Origin: Prevotella sp.
Lineage (GTDB): Bacteria; Bacteroidota; Bacteroidia; Bacteroidales; Bacteroidaceae
Length of the DNA: 64,000 bases
Direction: 5' to 3'
NCBI GenBank assembly: GCA_017395215.1
Contig: JAFPVW010000137.1
Span: 1-64,000 of the forward strand
The notes beneath the pieces are model-generated. The model made no database searches and was not told the DNA's origin. It worked only from the letters and a program-made list of their open reading frames with translations. This document shows, one piece after another, positions 1-7,980 of this stretch. The position numbers and the translations under genes were made by a program. Positions within the stretch are counted from its first letter, which is position 1. Each line of letters opens with the position of its first letter.

Positions 1-2
1 CT

Positions 3-50
3 CAACTCCTCAACTCCTCAACTCCCCAACTCCTCAACTCCTCAACTCCT
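3..50. repeat. Tandem 8-bp repeat CAACTCCT x6
   Basis: Six consecutive copies of CAACTCCT (the third ends in CCC) run up to 10 bases before the first gene. An in-frame TAA lies at 51-53. It looks like a dispersed low-complexity repeat that ends just before the coding region. Confidence 0.85.
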
Positions 51-59
51 TAACAAAAG

Positions 60-3000
60 ATGTTTTCAGCATTACTATCAGTAGTTTTGGCCATCAACGA
101 GCTGATGGCCGCCAATGCGGGCGAAGCCATAAGTCCCGCTATCAATTTCGACAGCTGGATTGAGCTGTATAACCCCTCCGACCAGGCCGTCAGCCTGGCC
201 GGAATGTATCTGAGTGACAACGCCGACAACCTGAAGCGCTGGCAGTTGCCGGCCGACATCGGCGAGGTGCCCGCCAAGGGCTTCAAGGTCGTCTGGCTCG
301 GCTCCGACGAGATCCGCGCCGACCAGGCTCCCTTCAAGCTCGACTGTGACGGCGGCACCATCATCCTGAGCGACGGCAGTGGCAACATCATTGCCAGCCA
401 GACCTACCCCGAGGCCCTCAGCCACACCGCCTGGGCCCGCAAGACCGACGGCGGCGACGAGTGGGGATGGACGGCTGACTGCACCCCCGGCGAGAGCAAC
501 GCCACGGCCAACTTCGCTGAAAAGCGGCTCGCCCCGCCCGTCGTCAGCGAGGGCAGCAAGCTGTTCAACGGCTCGTTCAGCTTCAAGGTCGACATCCCCG
601 AGGGTGCCCGGCTGATGTACACCAACGACGGCAGCATGCCCAAGGCGCCGCTGCCCGACGGCGTCAAGGTGAACCCCTGGACGCAGTGGGTGAAGAACGG
701 CGACTGCGAGGGCACCGACGCATCGAGCCTCTACAGCCGTAACGGCAACAGCACCAGCAACGTGAGACGCATCACCGACGGTGCCGGCGTCGAAGGCTCG
801 CGCGGCATCAAGGTCCACTCCGTGGCCAATGCCGCCAACGACTGGACCACGCGGTTCTTCGTCTACACCCCCGACCACGTCTGGCAGACCGGCGAGCAGT
901 TCCGCTTCCGCATGAAGGTGCGTGCCGACAAAGCCGCCCGTATCAAGGCCTTCGCTCAGAAGAAGCCTGGCGAGGACATCGTGAAACAGGAGTGGAACTG
1001 GGGCGGCAACAACACCTCTACCCCCGTCAGCATGCTCGACGGCACCTACAACGTCACCACGGAATGGAAGGAAATCACTTGCGAAGGCGTCATCACGGCT
1101 GACCAGGCCGACGAGCAATGGAGCTGGGGCGGCGGAGGCTGGGGCTGGGGCGGCAACCAGACCGTCAGCTACTCGCTGCAGACCATCGCCTTCAACCTGA
1201 ACATCGCCAAGGACAGCGACAACAACTTCTACTTCGACGACATCTCGTGGGAGTCGCTGCCGCTCGACTCCGAGGTTGAACCTACCAAGGAGAGCAAGGA
1301 CGGACTGTTCGACGTGGCCTCGACCACGAACTTCACGTTCCGTCTCTATCAGGATGGCTACCTGCCCAGCGTGCCCGTCACCCGCTCGTTCATCCAGACG
1401 TCGAACAAGTACACGCTGCCCGTCATCTCGATTGTCGGCGACAGGAAATACTTCACCGACCCGAAAATCGGCTTCGACTGCGACGGCGACGGCACCAACG
1501 GCAAGACCGGCAACGGCCAGGACTACCCCCGCAACTACAACATGGACTGGGACCGCCCCGTCAACTTCAGCTATATCAGCCCCGACGGCGAGATGCTCTT
1601 CAATCAGGATGTCAACATCTGCGTATCGGGCGGCTGGACGCGCTCGCAGGCTCATCGCTCGTTCAAACTGAAGTCCAACAAGGTGTTCGACGGACAGAAC
1701 AAGCTCGACTACCCATTCTTCCCGCAGAAGCCCTATATCCGCAGCAAGGTGCTACTCGTCCGCAACGGCGGCAACGACATCTGGACCCACAACGCCCGCT
1801 TCATGGACCCCGCCCTTGAGACCATCATCCAGCGCTCGGGACTGGACCTCGACGTGCAGTCGTACGTGCCCGTTATAGAATATGTGAACGGCGAGCTGCG
1901 CGGCGTGCTGAACCTCCGCGAGCCTAACAACGACAAGTTTGCCTACGCCAACTGGGGCTATGACGACGAGGAGCTCGACGCCTTCGAGAACATGGTCATC
2001 AAGAACGGCGACTATGAGGCCATCAACCGCATCTTCGAGCTGGGCCGCAACTGCACCGACGACGCTGCCTACGAGGAGCTGAAGTCGCTGCTCGACATCG
2101 ACGAGTTCACCAACTACATGGCCGTCACCATGTTCCTCGACAACGACGACTGGCCCAACAACAACATCAAGGCCTACCGCAGCCGGCTCGACGGCCGCTA
2201 CCGCTTCGTGAGCTTCGACCTCGACTACGCCTTCGCGCTGCGCAACTTCAACAAGGACAACGACGACCCCTTCAAGTACTTCCTGCGCTTCAAGGATGCC
2301 GACAAGGTCTACGACGAGGGCAACTTCAACCGCGAAATCGTGCGCCTGCTGCTCAACCTCCTGGGCCGCGACGACTACCGCCGCAAGTTCATCGACACCT
2401 TCTGCATCGTCGGTGGCAGCGTCTTCGAGCCGACACGTGCCGGCAACATCGTCGACGAGCTGCTGGCTGTCGTACAGCCCATGTGCCAGCTCATGCGCCA
2501 GCAGGGCATCAACGACGGCACTGAGCCTAACCGCGCCGCCACCACCATCAAGAACAAGCTGAAGGGACGCTCGAAGAAGATGGCAGGCCACCTGAAGAGC
2601 TTCTCCTACGCCCAGCTCAGCACCACGGCCCAGGCCGTCACGCTGACCGCCGACACCGAGGGCGCCACCCTCCTCATCAACGGTCTGAAGGTGCCCTACG
2701 CCGACTTCAACGGACATCTGTTCGCTCCCGTCGAGCTCACGGCCAAGGCTCCCGCCGGCTACCGCTTCGCCGGCTGGAAGAAGGGCAGCGACACCTACTC
2801 CGCCAGCGAGACCGTCAGCCTGCCCACCGATGCCACCGTCAGCCTCACGGCTACGTTCAAGCCGCTCACCGACGACGAGCTCAAGGCCCAGGCCATCACG
2901 CCCGTGCGCATCAACGAGGTGGGTGCCGACAACGGTATCTACGTCAACGAATACTTCAAGCGCAACGACTGGGTTGAGCTCTACAACACCACCGACGACC

Positions 3001-3506
3001 CTGTCGACGTCGAGGGTATGTACCTGACCGACAACCCCGAGAAGCCGACGAAGTACCAGATCAGCAAGGAGTCGACCAGCGCCAACACCGTCATCGCGCC
3101 TCACGGCTACCTCATCATCTGGTGCGACAAGCTCGAGACCAAGGACCAGCTGCACGCCCCGTTCAAGCTGGCTGCCGAGGGCGACGAGCTCCAGCTGACG
3201 GCTGCCGACGAGTCGTGGACCGACCGCTTCGTCTATGCCGAGATGAAGGCCGACCAGACCGCAGGCCGCTATCCTGACGGCTGTGGTGACGTCTACACCA
3301 TGAACGTGCCCACCATCGCCCGCGCCAACATCATGTCGAGCTACGCGGTGCCCGTTGAGCAGCCCGTACCGGCAGGCGTTCTCGACATCATGGCTCAGCA
3401 GCAGGCCGGCTCCGACGTCATCTACAACCTCAAGGGTCAGGTCGTGAAGGGCGCCCTGGCTCCCGGCATCTACATCAAGAACGGCCGGAAGTTCATCAAG
3501 CGGTAA
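60..3506 (+). CDS. CotH-kinase/lamin-tail-domain surface protein
   Basis: Large exported protein of 1148 residues. Domains in order: a short hydrophobic N-terminus; a lamin-tail-like domain (about 12-100, INELMAANAGE ... WIELYNPS); a chitobiase C-terminal-type beta fold starting near 180; an aromatic- and glycine-rich carbohydrate-binding-like insertion (about 205-400); a CotH-type kinase-like domain (about 455-860) with LNLREPNN near 617 and SFDLDYAF near 717; an InlB B-repeat-like module (about 868-930); a second lamin-tail domain (about 945-1085); and a short tail ending GIYIKNGRKFIKR. ATG 60 is the first start after the in-frame stop at 51-53. The signal sequence has no N-terminal lysines, so the 5' end may be displaced or damaged by the repeat just upstream. 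CotH domains are atypical protein kinases; the substrate here is unknown. A paralog with a different tail lies at 36160. Confidence 0.88.
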   Translation: MFSALLSVVLAINELMAANAGEAISPAINFDSWIELYNPSDQAVSLAGMYLSDNADNLKRWQLPADIGEVPAKGFKVVWLGSDEIRADQAPFKLDCDGGTIILSDGSGNIIASQTYPEALSHTAWARKTDGGDEWGWTADCTPGESNATANFAEKRLAPPVVSEGSKLFNGSFSFKVDIPEGARLMYTNDGSMPKAPLPDGVKVNPWTQWVKNGDCEGTDASSLYSRNGNSTSNVRRITDGAGVEGSRGIKVHSVANAANDWTTRFFVYTPDHVWQTGEQFRFRMKVRADKAARIKAFAQKKPGEDIVKQEWNWGGNNTSTPVSMLDGTYNVTTEWKEITCEGVITADQADEQWSWGGGGWGWGGNQTVSYSLQTIAFNLNIAKDSDNNFYFDDISWESLPLDSEVEPTKESKDGLFDVASTTNFTFRLYQDGYLPSVPVTRSFIQTSNKYTLPVISIVGDRKYFTDPKIGFDCDGDGTNGKTGNGQDYPRNYNMDWDRPVNFSYISPDGEMLFNQDVNICVSGGWTRSQAHRSFKLKSNKVFDGQNKLDYPFFPQKPYIRSKVLLVRNGGNDIWTHNARFMDPALETIIQRSGLDLDVQSYVPVIEYVNGELRGVLNLREPNNDKFAYANWGYDDEELDAFENMVIKNGDYEAINRIFELGRNCTDDAAYEELKSLLDIDEFTNYMAVTMFLDNDDWPNNNIKAYRSRLDGRYRFVSFDLDYAFALRNFNKDNDDPFKYFLRFKDADKVYDEGNFNREIVRLLLNLLGRDDYRRKFIDTFCIVGGSVFEPTRAGNIVDELLAVVQPMCQLMRQQGINDGTEPNRAATTIKNKLKGRSKKMAGHLKSFSYAQLSTTAQAVTLTADTEGATLLINGLKVPYADFNGHLFAPVELTAKAPAGYRFAGWKKGSDTYSASETVSLPTDATVSLTATFKPLTDDELKAQAITPVRINEVGADNGIYVNEYFKRNDWVELYNTTDDPVDVEGMYLTDNPEKPTKYQISKESTSANTVIAPHGYLIIWCDKLETKDQLHAPFKLAAEGDELQLTAADESWTDRFVYAEMKADQTAGRYPDGCGDVYTMNVPTIARANIMSSYAVPVEQPVPAGVLDIMAQQQAGSDVIYNLKGQVVKGALAPGIYIKNGRKFIKR

Positions 3507-3524
3507 ATATGACTATTCTCTTCT

Positions 3525-3605
3525 AACAACAGATTAAGACGGATTACACGGATTGCACGGATTATTATTCCGTTAAATCCGTGTAATCCGTCTTAATCCG
3601 TTGTT
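3525..3605. terminator. Long inverted repeat after the CotH gene
   Basis: A near-perfect stem of about 30 bp: the left arm 3525-3554 (core GACGGATTACACGGATT) is the reverse complement of 3576-3605, with a loop of about 21 nt. It starts 19 bases after the stop codon. There is no U-tract, so it may be a mobile palindrome or act as a bidirectional transcript end. Confidence 0.6.
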
Positions 3606-3650
3606 ACATAAAACACAATTACCAAGTTTAGAACAGCGACACCTTCTGGA

Positions 3651-3974
3651 GTCACGGGGACGGTTCCTATGATCATTTTTCGTCCAAATAATTTGGCAGT
3701 TTAAGAATATGTTATTACTTTTGCATAGTCTAACAAGAAAACGACGTAAGATGCCACGACAAGCAAGAAAGCTTAACGGAACGGGAGTCTGCTCAGAGGG
3801 ACAGTCCTGTGAGCATAATGGACCAGAGCCTTGAAAAGGTGCAGCGGAACTATGTTTTAAAATCCGTCAAAGATTTCGGCGCTGGTATTCGCCAGCTTGC
3901 AAGACTGACGGGTGTCTCTTTCGGAGTAATACAAAAATTGTAGCAAATGAAAAATGATCGCAAGTCCCCGTGAT
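3651..3974 (+). mobile_element. Non-autonomous RAYT-type element, copy 1
   Basis: Starts GTCACGGGGACGGTTC and ends in the inverted AAGTCCCCGTGA. Inside, ATG 3751 opens MPRQARKLNGTG, the usual N-terminus of REP-associated tyrosine (Y1) transposases. ATG 3818-3943 encodes a 41-residue C-terminal relic (VQRNYVLKSVKDFGAG, then IRQLARLTGVSFGVIQKL and a stop). The catalytic middle of the transposase is missing. An additional REP-like GGGACAGTCC palindrome sits at about 3798-3808. The element is therefore a deletion derivative that would need a transposase supplied elsewhere. Copies 2 and 3 are at 7686 and 9739. Confidence 0.75.
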
Positions 3975-3983
3975 TCTAGTTTG

Positions 3984-3991
3984 CAAAGTTA
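3984..3991 (-). promoter_or_regulatory. Orphan -7 box TAACTTTG
   Basis: A perfect Bacteroidota -7 element on the minus strand, reading straight into mobile-element copy 1 ten bases away. No gene follows, so the element probably landed at the transcription start of a lost gene. Confidence 0.5.
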
Positions 3992-4167
3992 GGAAGTTTT
4001 CTTGAAACCACCAAATTATTCCATCACTTTTACACAAAAGTACACAAACAGAACCGTCTTTACCACCTTGCCATCCAAAAATAGCAGGAGCAAAGCTAAC
4101 GCCTACTCCTGCCAAGTTTTTGCGTCCTACCCAATCTAAATGATTAGCGAGTCTCGCAGTTCTTTAG

Positions 4168-4332
4168 TCACTCTGAATCTATCCAGAACAAAAGGAGTAA
4201 TTCATTTCGCGAGAACTGTACGGTGGTTGTAGTCTCATCGTCTATTTCTATCTCACTGCCAGCCAGCAGACCCTCATCCGCAGCCAGCAGGGTGCTCTCG
4301 GTAAGCGGTTTTATATAGAGTTTCTTGTTCAT
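4168..4332 (-). CDS. 54-residue small protein with LLAGS motif
   Basis: A clean 54-codon ORF starting ATG 4332, 15 bases after the stop of the BspA gene and on the same strand. It starts MNKKLYIKPLTEST, then LLAADEGLLAGSEIEIDDE, and ends FWIDSE. It has no signal peptide. The layout (basic start with YIKP, then a double-leucine LLAGS element, then an acidic or polar tail) resembles many unannotated Prevotella small proteins and the 60-residue peptide at 24445, which also follows a secreted protein directly. Function unknown; it may be a peptide precursor, a regulator or a chaperone for the upstream gene product. Confidence 0.65.
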   Translation of the reverse strand: MNKKLYIKPLTESTLLAADEGLLAGSEIEIDDETTTTVQFSRNELLLLFWIDSE

Positions 4333-4347
4333 AGTCGTTCGCATTGT

Positions 4348-7008
4348 TTATTGTTTGACGATTTTCTTTCCTTCACTGATGTATATGCCTGGCTTGGTAG
4401 GCTGCACGCGGCGACCGCTCAGGTCGTAGGTTGAACTACGCTTGCCACTGGCCGTGGCTCCGATTCCATTGATGGAGGTAGCATCATCGCTGTAGCATAA
4501 GTCTATGCTGCGCACGGCAGCATCAGCAACGAGAAATGCTTTTCGTGCGGCTAACGTCGCTCCCGTATACTGATAGAAACCCAGTTTGCCGTTTTCGGCA
4601 GCTAACGTGTACACCGTGCCACCTACGCTATTGGTTTCTATCTTGGTATAAGTACCCCGTAGAGCATTGTCGGGCAGTATGCCTGTGGCTTCTTCGTTTA
4701 GTGTCAGCGTGACAGATTCATTCTCTGACCTCAGCACTACAGCATTGCCAGCGGGTATCACACGGTCCGGCACCACGGTAAGCTCCAAGGCAGTACCTGC
4801 ATCATTCAGCTTGGCGGTATAAACGGTGGTACTCTCGTCAGCTGTCACGCTCACGGCTTCATCATAATATGTTGACCAGTGATACGTTTTATTGTTAAAT
4901 ATGCCGACATAGGTGGTCACCTGCCGGCCAGTCTTTGTGAAGTAGCCATCGGGATAGGGACAAGCATAGTCTACCGTCTCCTTTAAGGAGCTATATCCAG
5001 ACAACTTGTTGCAGCCATAGAACATTCTCTGGGAAGAGAAGGCTTTCCATTTATCGTTACAGTATATATAGGTAAGACTACTACATGAATTAAACATATC
5101 ATCCATTATTAACTCATTGCTTGTAACAAAGCTTGAGAGATATAAGGTGGTCAAATTCTTACAAGCTGCAAACATCCATTGCATATCTTCAACATTACTC
5201 GTATCGAAATTGCTCAGATCAAGAGTTGTTAAACTTGAACACGCATTGAACATCCCTTCCATCATAGTTACATTTTCGGTATTAAAACTGGAAACATCAA
5301 GACTTTTCAAATTATTGCAGTTACTGAACATATTTGACATTGTTGTGACTGTAGAGGTGTTGAAATTATTAACGATGAGACTTTCCAGTGACGTACAACC
5401 ATAAAACATGCCGTACATACTTGTGATATTTTTTGTGTCAAAGTTGCTTAGATCTAAATTTGTTAGTGTGGAACAACCCCAAAACATACTCCACATACCA
5501 GTTACATTTGCTGTATTGAAACTACTAACATCAAGCTCTGACAGTGATGAACAGCCAGAAAACATTTCGTCCATACTTGTGACGTTTCTTGTATCGAAGT
5601 TACTTAAATCAAGGCTCTCTAATGATGAACAATGACTGAACATTGCATACATCGACGTAACAGCACCTGTATTGAAGTTACTTAAGTCAAGGCTTTCTAA
5701 TGAGGAGCAACCAGAGAACATTGTCTCCATATTCGTTACCTTCTTAGTTATGAAATTGCTAACATTGATGGCCTTTAAAGACTCGCAACCTTCGAACATC
5801 TGTTCCATATCAACTACGTTTGACGTGACAAAACCGTCTACCTCAAGGTCTTTCAAATTTGAATCTCCGAAAAACATTCCGCTTAAATCCGTTACATTTG
5901 AAGTGTCAAAAACCTTTACGTCAATAGTTGCCAATAAAGAACAAGAAGCAAACATATATCTCATATTTGTAGTTTTGCTGGTATTGAAACCACTTACATT
6001 CAAATTTGGTAACGACGAGCAACCCATAAACATTCCCTCCATATCTGTCACTTCCTCCGTGTTGAATCTACTCACATCCAAATTTGACAGCAACGAGCAA
6101 TCCATAAACATGTATCCCATAGTTGTCACTTTGCCAGTTTCAAATCTACTCACATCCAAACTTTGTAGTGACGAACAACCCAAGAACATATAGGACATAT
6201 CTGTTACGTTACTGGTGTTGAAGTTACTGACATTCAGACTTGGTAGCAATGAGCATCTATCAAACATATATGTCATAGTTGTCACTTTGTCAGTGATAAA
6301 TCCGCTCACATCCAAACTTGACAGCGATGAACAACCAGAAAACAGATTATTCATATCTGTTACGTTACTGGTGTTGAAGTTACTGACATCCAGCCTCGTC
6401 AAATTTGAACAGTCCTGAAACATACATTTCATACTTGTCACTCTTTCAGTATTAAATCCACTTACATCTAAACTTGGTAGTGACGAACACCCCGAGAACA
6501 TATAGGACATATCTGTTACGTTACTGGTGTTGAAGTTACTGACAATCAGGCTCGTCAAATTTGAACAGCCCTGAAACATACATTTCATGTTTGTAACTCT
6601 TTCCGTATTGAATCCACTTACATCTAAATTTTGTAGTGACGAACACCCCGAGAACATATAGGACATATCCGTCACATTAGAGGTTTTTAGTCGGCTTAGT
6701 CCAATAATTGTGGTGAGATTTTTAAGACCACTGAACCATCTGGCAGTACTCGTAACACCTGTACAGTTTGCAAAACTGGCGTCAAAGACGACAGTGGTTG
6801 TCACATACTGTTCTATATAATACTCCCATCCATCAGTCCGAATGGATGTTCCACCACGCATTTTCATGAGTTCGTCAGTCTCATAGTAGAAAGTAAGCAC
6901 AGTTCTGTCTTCACTTAATACTTGATATGGTGTCTGTGCATATATATTTGTGGTGAAGGTTGACATAATCAACATCACAAGGACTACTTTAAAATAATAC
7001 TTTGTCAT
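4348..7008 (-). CDS. BspA-family leucine-rich-repeat surface protein
   Basis: An 886-residue exported protein. Signal peptide 1-25 (ends NIYAQ). From about 107 to 652 there are 21 consecutive 26-residue DUF285/BspA-type repeats on the pattern FNTSNVTDMSYMFSGCSSL followed by xxLDVSx, plus one degenerate unit up to about 675. Then comes a beta-rich region of about 170 residues and the short tail YDLSGRR ... GIYISEGKKIVKQ. BspA proteins bind host matrix proteins or other bacteria. Several repeats are almost identical to each other (units 1, 3, 5 and 7), so copy number may change by recombination. The gene is AT-richer than the CotH genes and lies between RAYT-type copies 1 and 2, which suggests acquisition by transfer. 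No convincing promoter core was found; a structured region lies upstream at 7058-7330. The 54-residue ORF follows. Confidence 0.93.
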   Translation of the reverse strand: MTKYYFKVVLVMLIMSTFTTNIYAQTPYQVLSEDRTVLTFYYETDELMKMRGGTSIRTDGWEYYIEQYVTTTVVFDASFANCTGVTSTARWFSGLKNLTTIIGLSRLKTSNVTDMSYMFSGCSSLQNLDVSGFNTERVTNMKCMFQGCSNLTSLIVSNFNTSNVTDMSYMFSGCSSLPSLDVSGFNTERVTSMKCMFQDCSNLTRLDVSNFNTSNVTDMNNLFSGCSSLSSLDVSGFITDKVTTMTYMFDRCSLLPSLNVSNFNTSNVTDMSYMFLGCSSLQSLDVSRFETGKVTTMGYMFMDCSLLSNLDVSRFNTEEVTDMEGMFMGCSSLPNLNVSGFNTSKTTNMRYMFASCSLLATIDVKVFDTSNVTDLSGMFFGDSNLKDLEVDGFVTSNVVDMEQMFEGCESLKAINVSNFITKKVTNMETMFSGCSSLESLDLSNFNTGAVTSMYAMFSHCSSLESLDLSNFDTRNVTSMDEMFSGCSSLSELDVSSFNTANVTGMWSMFWGCSTLTNLDLSNFDTKNITSMYGMFYGCTSLESLIVNNFNTSTVTTMSNMFSNCNNLKSLDVSSFNTENVTMMEGMFNACSSLTTLDLSNFDTSNVEDMQWMFAACKNLTTLYLSSFVTSNELIMDDMFNSCSSLTYIYCNDKWKAFSSQRMFYGCNKLSGYSSLKETVDYACPYPDGYFTKTGRQVTTYVGIFNNKTYHWSTYYDEAVSVTADESTTVYTAKLNDAGTALELTVVPDRVIPAGNAVVLRSENESVTLTLNEEATGILPDNALRGTYTKIETNSVGGTVYTLAAENGKLGFYQYTGATLAARKAFLVADAAVRSIDLCYSDDATSINGIGATASGKRSSTYDLSGRRVQPTKPGIYISEGKKIVKQ

Positions 7009-7057
7009 TGCTTTAGTTTTAGGAATAAGAAAAGGCGCAAACTATCCGATGCTTATT

Positions 7058-7181
7058 CCCAATTCTGGCACCGCCAAGTAACCATGTACACAAACAAGCA
7101 CTGATATAGCTCACGCCCTAACGAGCATGAACTTCAGCCTGCCTGTTCTCGTGTACGAAGTTTGGCGGTTTCGAATTGGGG
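7058..7181. other. Large imperfect inverted repeat upstream of bspA
   Basis: CCCAATTC...ACCGCCAA at 7058-7077 pairs with TTGGCGG...GAATTGGG at about 7161-7180. The inner parts pair again through GTACAC/GTGTAC. A further hairpin lies at 7292-7330 (GGGGG paired with CCCCC, inner GCGGCAC/GTGCCGC). Together with 7181-7290 this makes the bspA upstream region highly structured. It could be a 5' leader, an attC-like recombination site or the end of a lost mobile element; no known RNA family was recognised. Confidence 0.45.
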
Positions 7182-7376
7182 AGAACAAGAGCCAAAAGCT
7201 CAAAATCCTAAAAAGTCAGTCGGACGGAGAATTGACGCGCAATCCTTATTGGGTTAATAATAATTGTTTGCGTGTTAATGATTCCCGTCTTGGGGGCGCG
7301 GCACTTGGTGCCGCCTAACGCGATTCCCCCGTTGTTTCGTTGCTATGTCATAAGCGTCGAGTTTTATTGGTTATAC

Positions 7377-7487
7377 TTATAACTGTTCTATCTCTTCTTT
7401 TGTGAGTCCTGTGTATTTGGCTATCAGTTCCACAGCCATTCCGTCGGCCTTCATCTGTTTGATTTGATTCCATCTCGTCTGCAAAAG
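7377..7487 (-). pseudogene. C-terminal remnant of Rpn/PD-(D/E)XK transposase-like nuclease
   Basis: In one minus-strand frame the DNA reads WNQIKQMKADGMAVELIAKY, then TGLTKEEIEQL and a stop (7377-7379). This matches the usual C-terminal end of Rpn-family (YhgA-like) putative transposases of Bacteroidales. No N-terminal part remains, so it is a gene fossil. Confidence 0.6.
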
Positions 7488-7554
7488 TAGCAATAATAAC
7501 TGACATTTGCAAGAAAAAGGACAAAAAAGTGCATCGAGTTTGCGGGAAAATGTG

Positions 7555-7562
7555 TAACTTTG
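7555..7562 (+). promoter_or_regulatory. Orphan -7 box TAACTTTG
   Basis: Perfect -7 element followed by a short AT leader, then RAYT-type terminal sequence at 7589. No intact gene follows until 7981, where a mobile-element copy intervenes. Confidence 0.45.
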
Positions 7563-7588
7563 CAGCGATATTCATCAACAATTATCAG

Positions 7589-7615
7589 AGGGGGACGGTT
7601 CTCTGATCATTTTCG
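7589..7615. repeat. Solo RAYT/REP terminus
   Basis: GGGGGACGGTTCTCTGATCA matches the terminal sequence of the three RAYT-type elements but stands alone, about 70 bases before the tandem ends of copy 2. Confidence 0.6.
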
Positions 7616-7685
7616 GAAGACCGTCGCCGCGACGATGTTTGTTCGCTAATTCTGTCCAATCCATATCATTCAGTTTTAAAAGAAA

Positions 7686-7953
7686 GTCACGGGGACGGTT
7701 CAAAGTCACGGGGACGGTTCTACCGATCATTTTTCATCCGAATAATTTGGCAGTTTAAGAATATGTTATTACTTTTGCATAGTCTAACAAGAAAACGACG
7801 TAAGATGCCACGACAAGCAAGAAAGCTTAGTGGTAATGTAATCCGTCAAAGGCTTCGGCGCTGGTATTCGCCAGCTTGCAAGACTGACGGGTGTCTCGTT
7901 TGGTATAATAAAAAAAGTAGCAAATGAAAAATGATCATGTGAACCCCATGATT
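7686..7953 (+). mobile_element. Non-autonomous RAYT-type element, copy 2
   Basis: The left end is doubled (GTCACGGGGACGGTTC at 7686 and again at 7705). ATG 7805 opens MPRQARKLSGN, directly joined to DNA of the transposase C-terminus read in a shifted frame. The right end TGAAAAATGATC...CCCCATGATT is slightly degenerate. The transposase middle is deleted, as in copy 3. It lies 27 bases before the FN3-like lipoprotein gene and so may supply part of its leader. Confidence 0.75.
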
Positions 7954-7980
7954 TAGGAAACGACTTAAACATAAAACAAG

